From positions 1-14,720 of the forward strand of contig DASZSJ010000083.1 of assembly GCA_035548675.1 (NCBI GenBank): a stretch of 14,720 nucleotides of DNA, given 5' to 3'. The notes beneath the pieces are model-generated. The model made no database searches. It had not been told where the DNA came from and saw nothing but the letters and a program-made list of their open reading frames with translations. Positions within the stretch are counted from its first letter, which is position 1, and every line of letters starts with the position of its first letter. This document shows, piece by piece, positions 13,499 through 14,720 of the stretch. A program made the position numbers and the translations under genes. The DNA comes from VRUE01 sp035548675. GTDB lineage: Bacteria; Actinomycetota; Thermoleophilia; Solirubrobacterales; 70-9.

Positions 13499-13562
13499 GG
13501 GACTCGAACCCGCGACCTCTGGCGTGACAGGCCAGCGCTCTAACCAGCTGAGCTACGCCCCC
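13489..13562 (-). tRNA. tRNA-Asp (anticodon GTC)
   Basis: A full cloverleaf can be drawn on the minus strand. The acceptor stem is GGGGGCG with CGCTCCC (one G-U pair), and the D-arm follows GCTCAGCTGGTTAGAGC. The anticodon stem CTGGC/GCCAG closes the loop CTGTCAC with anticodon GTC, and the T-arm is GCGGG-TTCGAGT-CCCGT. The discriminator base is G73, as expected for Asp. The length is 74 nt and CCA is not encoded. The last 12-15 nt are repeated at 7039, 8269 and 9405. The broken recombinase frame runs antisense through the whole gene. Confidence 0.97.
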
Positions 13563-13598
13563 GGAAGGCGGGCAGACTAGCGCCCGGCGGCCATTATC

Positions 13599-14693
13599 TC
13601 AGGGTCGCTGGATTTGGAGCCGGAAGGGACCGGGACGGGAGCGGGTGGAAGTGATGATGAGGCGGAGGCGGCGGGCGCCGCAGACGGTGTAGGCAAGGCC
13701 GTTGCCGGGGTCGAAGGCCTGCCGGGAGCGGCGCAGGAGCCTGCCGGCACGGCTACGAAGGGCCAGTTCGTAGCCGTGCCTGCGCAGGCTTCTTGGGCGC
13801 AGGCTGACCAATCCGTCGAGCGGCGTACGCAGGGACTCGACGGCTGCGCCCTCCCCCCTGGCCGGAACGCGCCCGGAGAGCGTCAAGCTCGTCCGCCCCT
13901 GCCAGGGCGAAAGAGTGTCTTCGCGGATCGCCTGGAACGCCGCCTCGTTGGGCAGCAGCGCCGGGCTGTAGCGCCAGGTCGGCGGCGCATCCGGGAAGCG
14001 GTAGCGGGCGAAGGACTCGGCAAAGGCCTCGCCCGGATCTTCGAAGTAGTGGTCGCCCTCGTCGCCCGGGTAGAAGCGGCCGTGCCGCTCGCCCTGGCAG
14101 ACGCCCTCGAGGCTGGCCCAGCGCTCGGGGCCCCAGTCGATCGCCCGGCCGAAGGGGGCCGGCATTTCCCGGTGCTGGGCGACGTGGTGGCCGTACTCGT
14201 GGGCGAGCACGAAGTCGAAGGTTGCCCCGTCACCGTCGGCTTCCTCGTAGCCGCCGATGACGATCTTGTTCTCGCCGGTGAAGTAGCAGGCCTCAGCGCC
14301 GAAGCCGCAGTCGAAGCCGAGCTCGTATTCGGTGTCGAGCTGGACCGTGAGCAGGTCGACCTCCTCGCCGTGGATCAGGGTGCCGATGAAGTCGGCAACC
14401 CGCTGCGGGTCGGTGACATTGCACTGCGCCGCGCACGCCTGGGTGACGGAAACGGCGATTGTCGCCCCGCTGCCGTCGTCGAGCGAGTCGCGCTGCGTCG
14501 ACGCGGAGGCCGATGTCCGCGCCGCCGCAGCGCCAGACTCGCCCAACACGACGTCGCGCATCGGTACCGCCGGACGCGGCACCTCGAGCGGATTGGCCCG
14601 GTTGGGACGCTCGGCGACGGCCCCTCCCGGGACCGCCAGGAGAAGCAAGGTCATGGCTATGCCCGCAAGCGCCCCCGCCGGGCGCGCGCTCAC
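13599..14693 (-). CDS. Secreted HExxH metallopeptidase-like protein
   Basis: Predicted exported zinc peptidase of 364 residues. A signal peptide spans about residues 1-27 (MTLLLLAVPGGAVA then ERP). The zinc site is LAHEYGHH (His165, Glu166, His169). DPGEAFAESFARY downstream has Glu222 and Glu225 as possible third ligand, a gluzincin-like arrangement. Cysteines occur in the pattern CAAQC, CGFGAEAC, GVCQGE and VCGAR, consistent with disulfides outside the cell. The C-terminal 100 or so residues are Arg-rich and strand-like (SLTLSGRVPARGEGAAVESL), perhaps a wall- or polymer-binding domain. The substrate is unknown. The gene ends 36 bp from the 5' end of tRNA-Asp on the same strand; promoter sequence lies at or beyond the window edge. 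Confidence 0.82.
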   Translation of the reverse strand: MSARPAGALAGIAMTLLLLAVPGGAVAERPNRANPLEVPRPAVPMRDVVLGESGAAAARTSASASTQRDSLDDGSGATIAVSVTQACAAQCNVTDPQRVADFIGTLIHGEEVDLLTVQLDTEYELGFDCGFGAEACYFTGENKIVIGGYEEADGDGATFDFVLAHEYGHHVAQHREMPAPFGRAIDWGPERWASLEGVCQGERHGRFYPGDEGDHYFEDPGEAFAESFARYRFPDAPPTWRYSPALLPNEAAFQAIREDTLSPWQGRTSLTLSGRVPARGEGAAVESLRTPLDGLVSLRPRSLRRHGYELALRSRAGRLLRRSRQAFDPGNGLAYTVCGARRLRLIITSTRSRPGPFRLQIQRP

Positions 14694-14720
14694 GGAGCGG
14701 GACCCGGATCTATCTCGTAG

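Larger units (their letters stand above)
7039..13562. mobile_element. Worn genomic island at the 3' end of tRNA-Asp
   Basis: Bounded on the right by tRNA-Asp and on the left by repeat A, with internal tRNA-end copies B and C. The tRNA-proximal unit (9405-13501, about 4.1 kb) holds the mobility genes: TraG-like ATPase fragment, replication-relaxation protein and serine recombinase. The two outer units (about 1.2 and 1.1 kb) hold cargo: a toxin-antitoxin pair with a small conserved protein, and a hydrolase. Mobility genes are truncated or frameshifted, so the island is probably no longer able to move by itself. Serial integration is inferred from repeat position. Confidence 0.6.
11997..13580 (+). 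pseudogene. Large serine recombinase, broken by three frame changes
   Basis: Site-specific serine integrase split over the three forward frames. Segment 1 (11997 to about 12440): resolvase domain AVAYIRESTEEQGQGFSPDA with the catalytic Ser, and VLVYHTSRFAR. Segment 2 (12443-12610): PWGYLRDPDSGLAVPDPERA, LVRELFELYSTGQESDRTMA and AWLNAKGALTSRGR. Segment 3 (12613 to about 13180): PFGKDTVRDML, the zinc-ribbon YCERCDARMHG with MCSTRRYGGECEQP, and a coiled coil. Segment 4 (13185 on): PPLDPQIERADAILRDFARF. The first junction lacks some 20 or more residues normally following the DEYYS motif; the second is a one-base deletion near 12611; the third loses a few residues. GTG 11997 has ggaagg upstream; an in-frame ATG at 11760 is the alternative. 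The last frame continues antisense through tRNA-Asp to a TAG at 13578-13580. Confidence 0.85.

Noticed and set aside
12921..13580. Separate protein encoded by the last forward frame up to the tRNA
   Set aside because: Only its part after about 13185 is conserved, and that continues the recombinase. The end (GATGLEPATSGV) is the well-known antisense translation of a tRNA gene.

Overview
The window is G+C-rich DNA (third codon positions almost all G or C, GTG and TTG starts, Arg/Ala/Gly-rich proteins, GTGA/ATGA stop-start overlaps). The set of secreted and membrane proteins resembles an environmental actinobacterium, most likely Thermoleophilia/Solirubrobacterales. That placement is inferred from protein style and gene content; there is no marker gene other than one tRNA-Asp.

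Left part (1-1822): an ECF sigma factor and a SAM methyltransferase are divergently arranged around an AT-rich intergenic stretch (34% G+C over 801-900). Two unusual hairpins (1-50 and 1766-1822) lie on either side of the pair. They share a near-identical 31-32 nt core, but their outer arms are unrelated in sequence and still perfectly self-complementary in each copy.

Middle part (1888-6935) looks like ordinary chromosome devoted to the cell envelope: a small lipoprotein diverging from a two-gene operon (secreted SGNH protein plus an acyltransferase-3/SGNH fusion, probably O-acylation of surface glycan), then two minus-strand membrane protein genes in tandem, then a VOC-fold protein.

Right part (7039-13562) reads as a worn genomic island lying against the 3' end of tRNA-Asp(GTC). 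Three copies of a 55-57 bp repeat each begin with the last 12-15 nt of that tRNA and divide the island into units. These units carry (i) a Phd/RelE-type toxin-antitoxin pair plus a small conserved protein, (ii) a membrane-anchored alpha/beta hydrolase, and (iii) a mobile-element core: a truncated TraG/VirD4-like ATPase, a replication-relaxation protein, a small coupled ORF and a large serine recombinase. The recombinase is broken by three frame changes, and its last open frame runs antisense through the tRNA. Beyond the tRNA, a secreted HExxH metallopeptidase-like protein returns to chromosomal content.

The most interesting observations are the hairpin pair with covarying arms and the serial tRNA-end repeats that mark successive island units.
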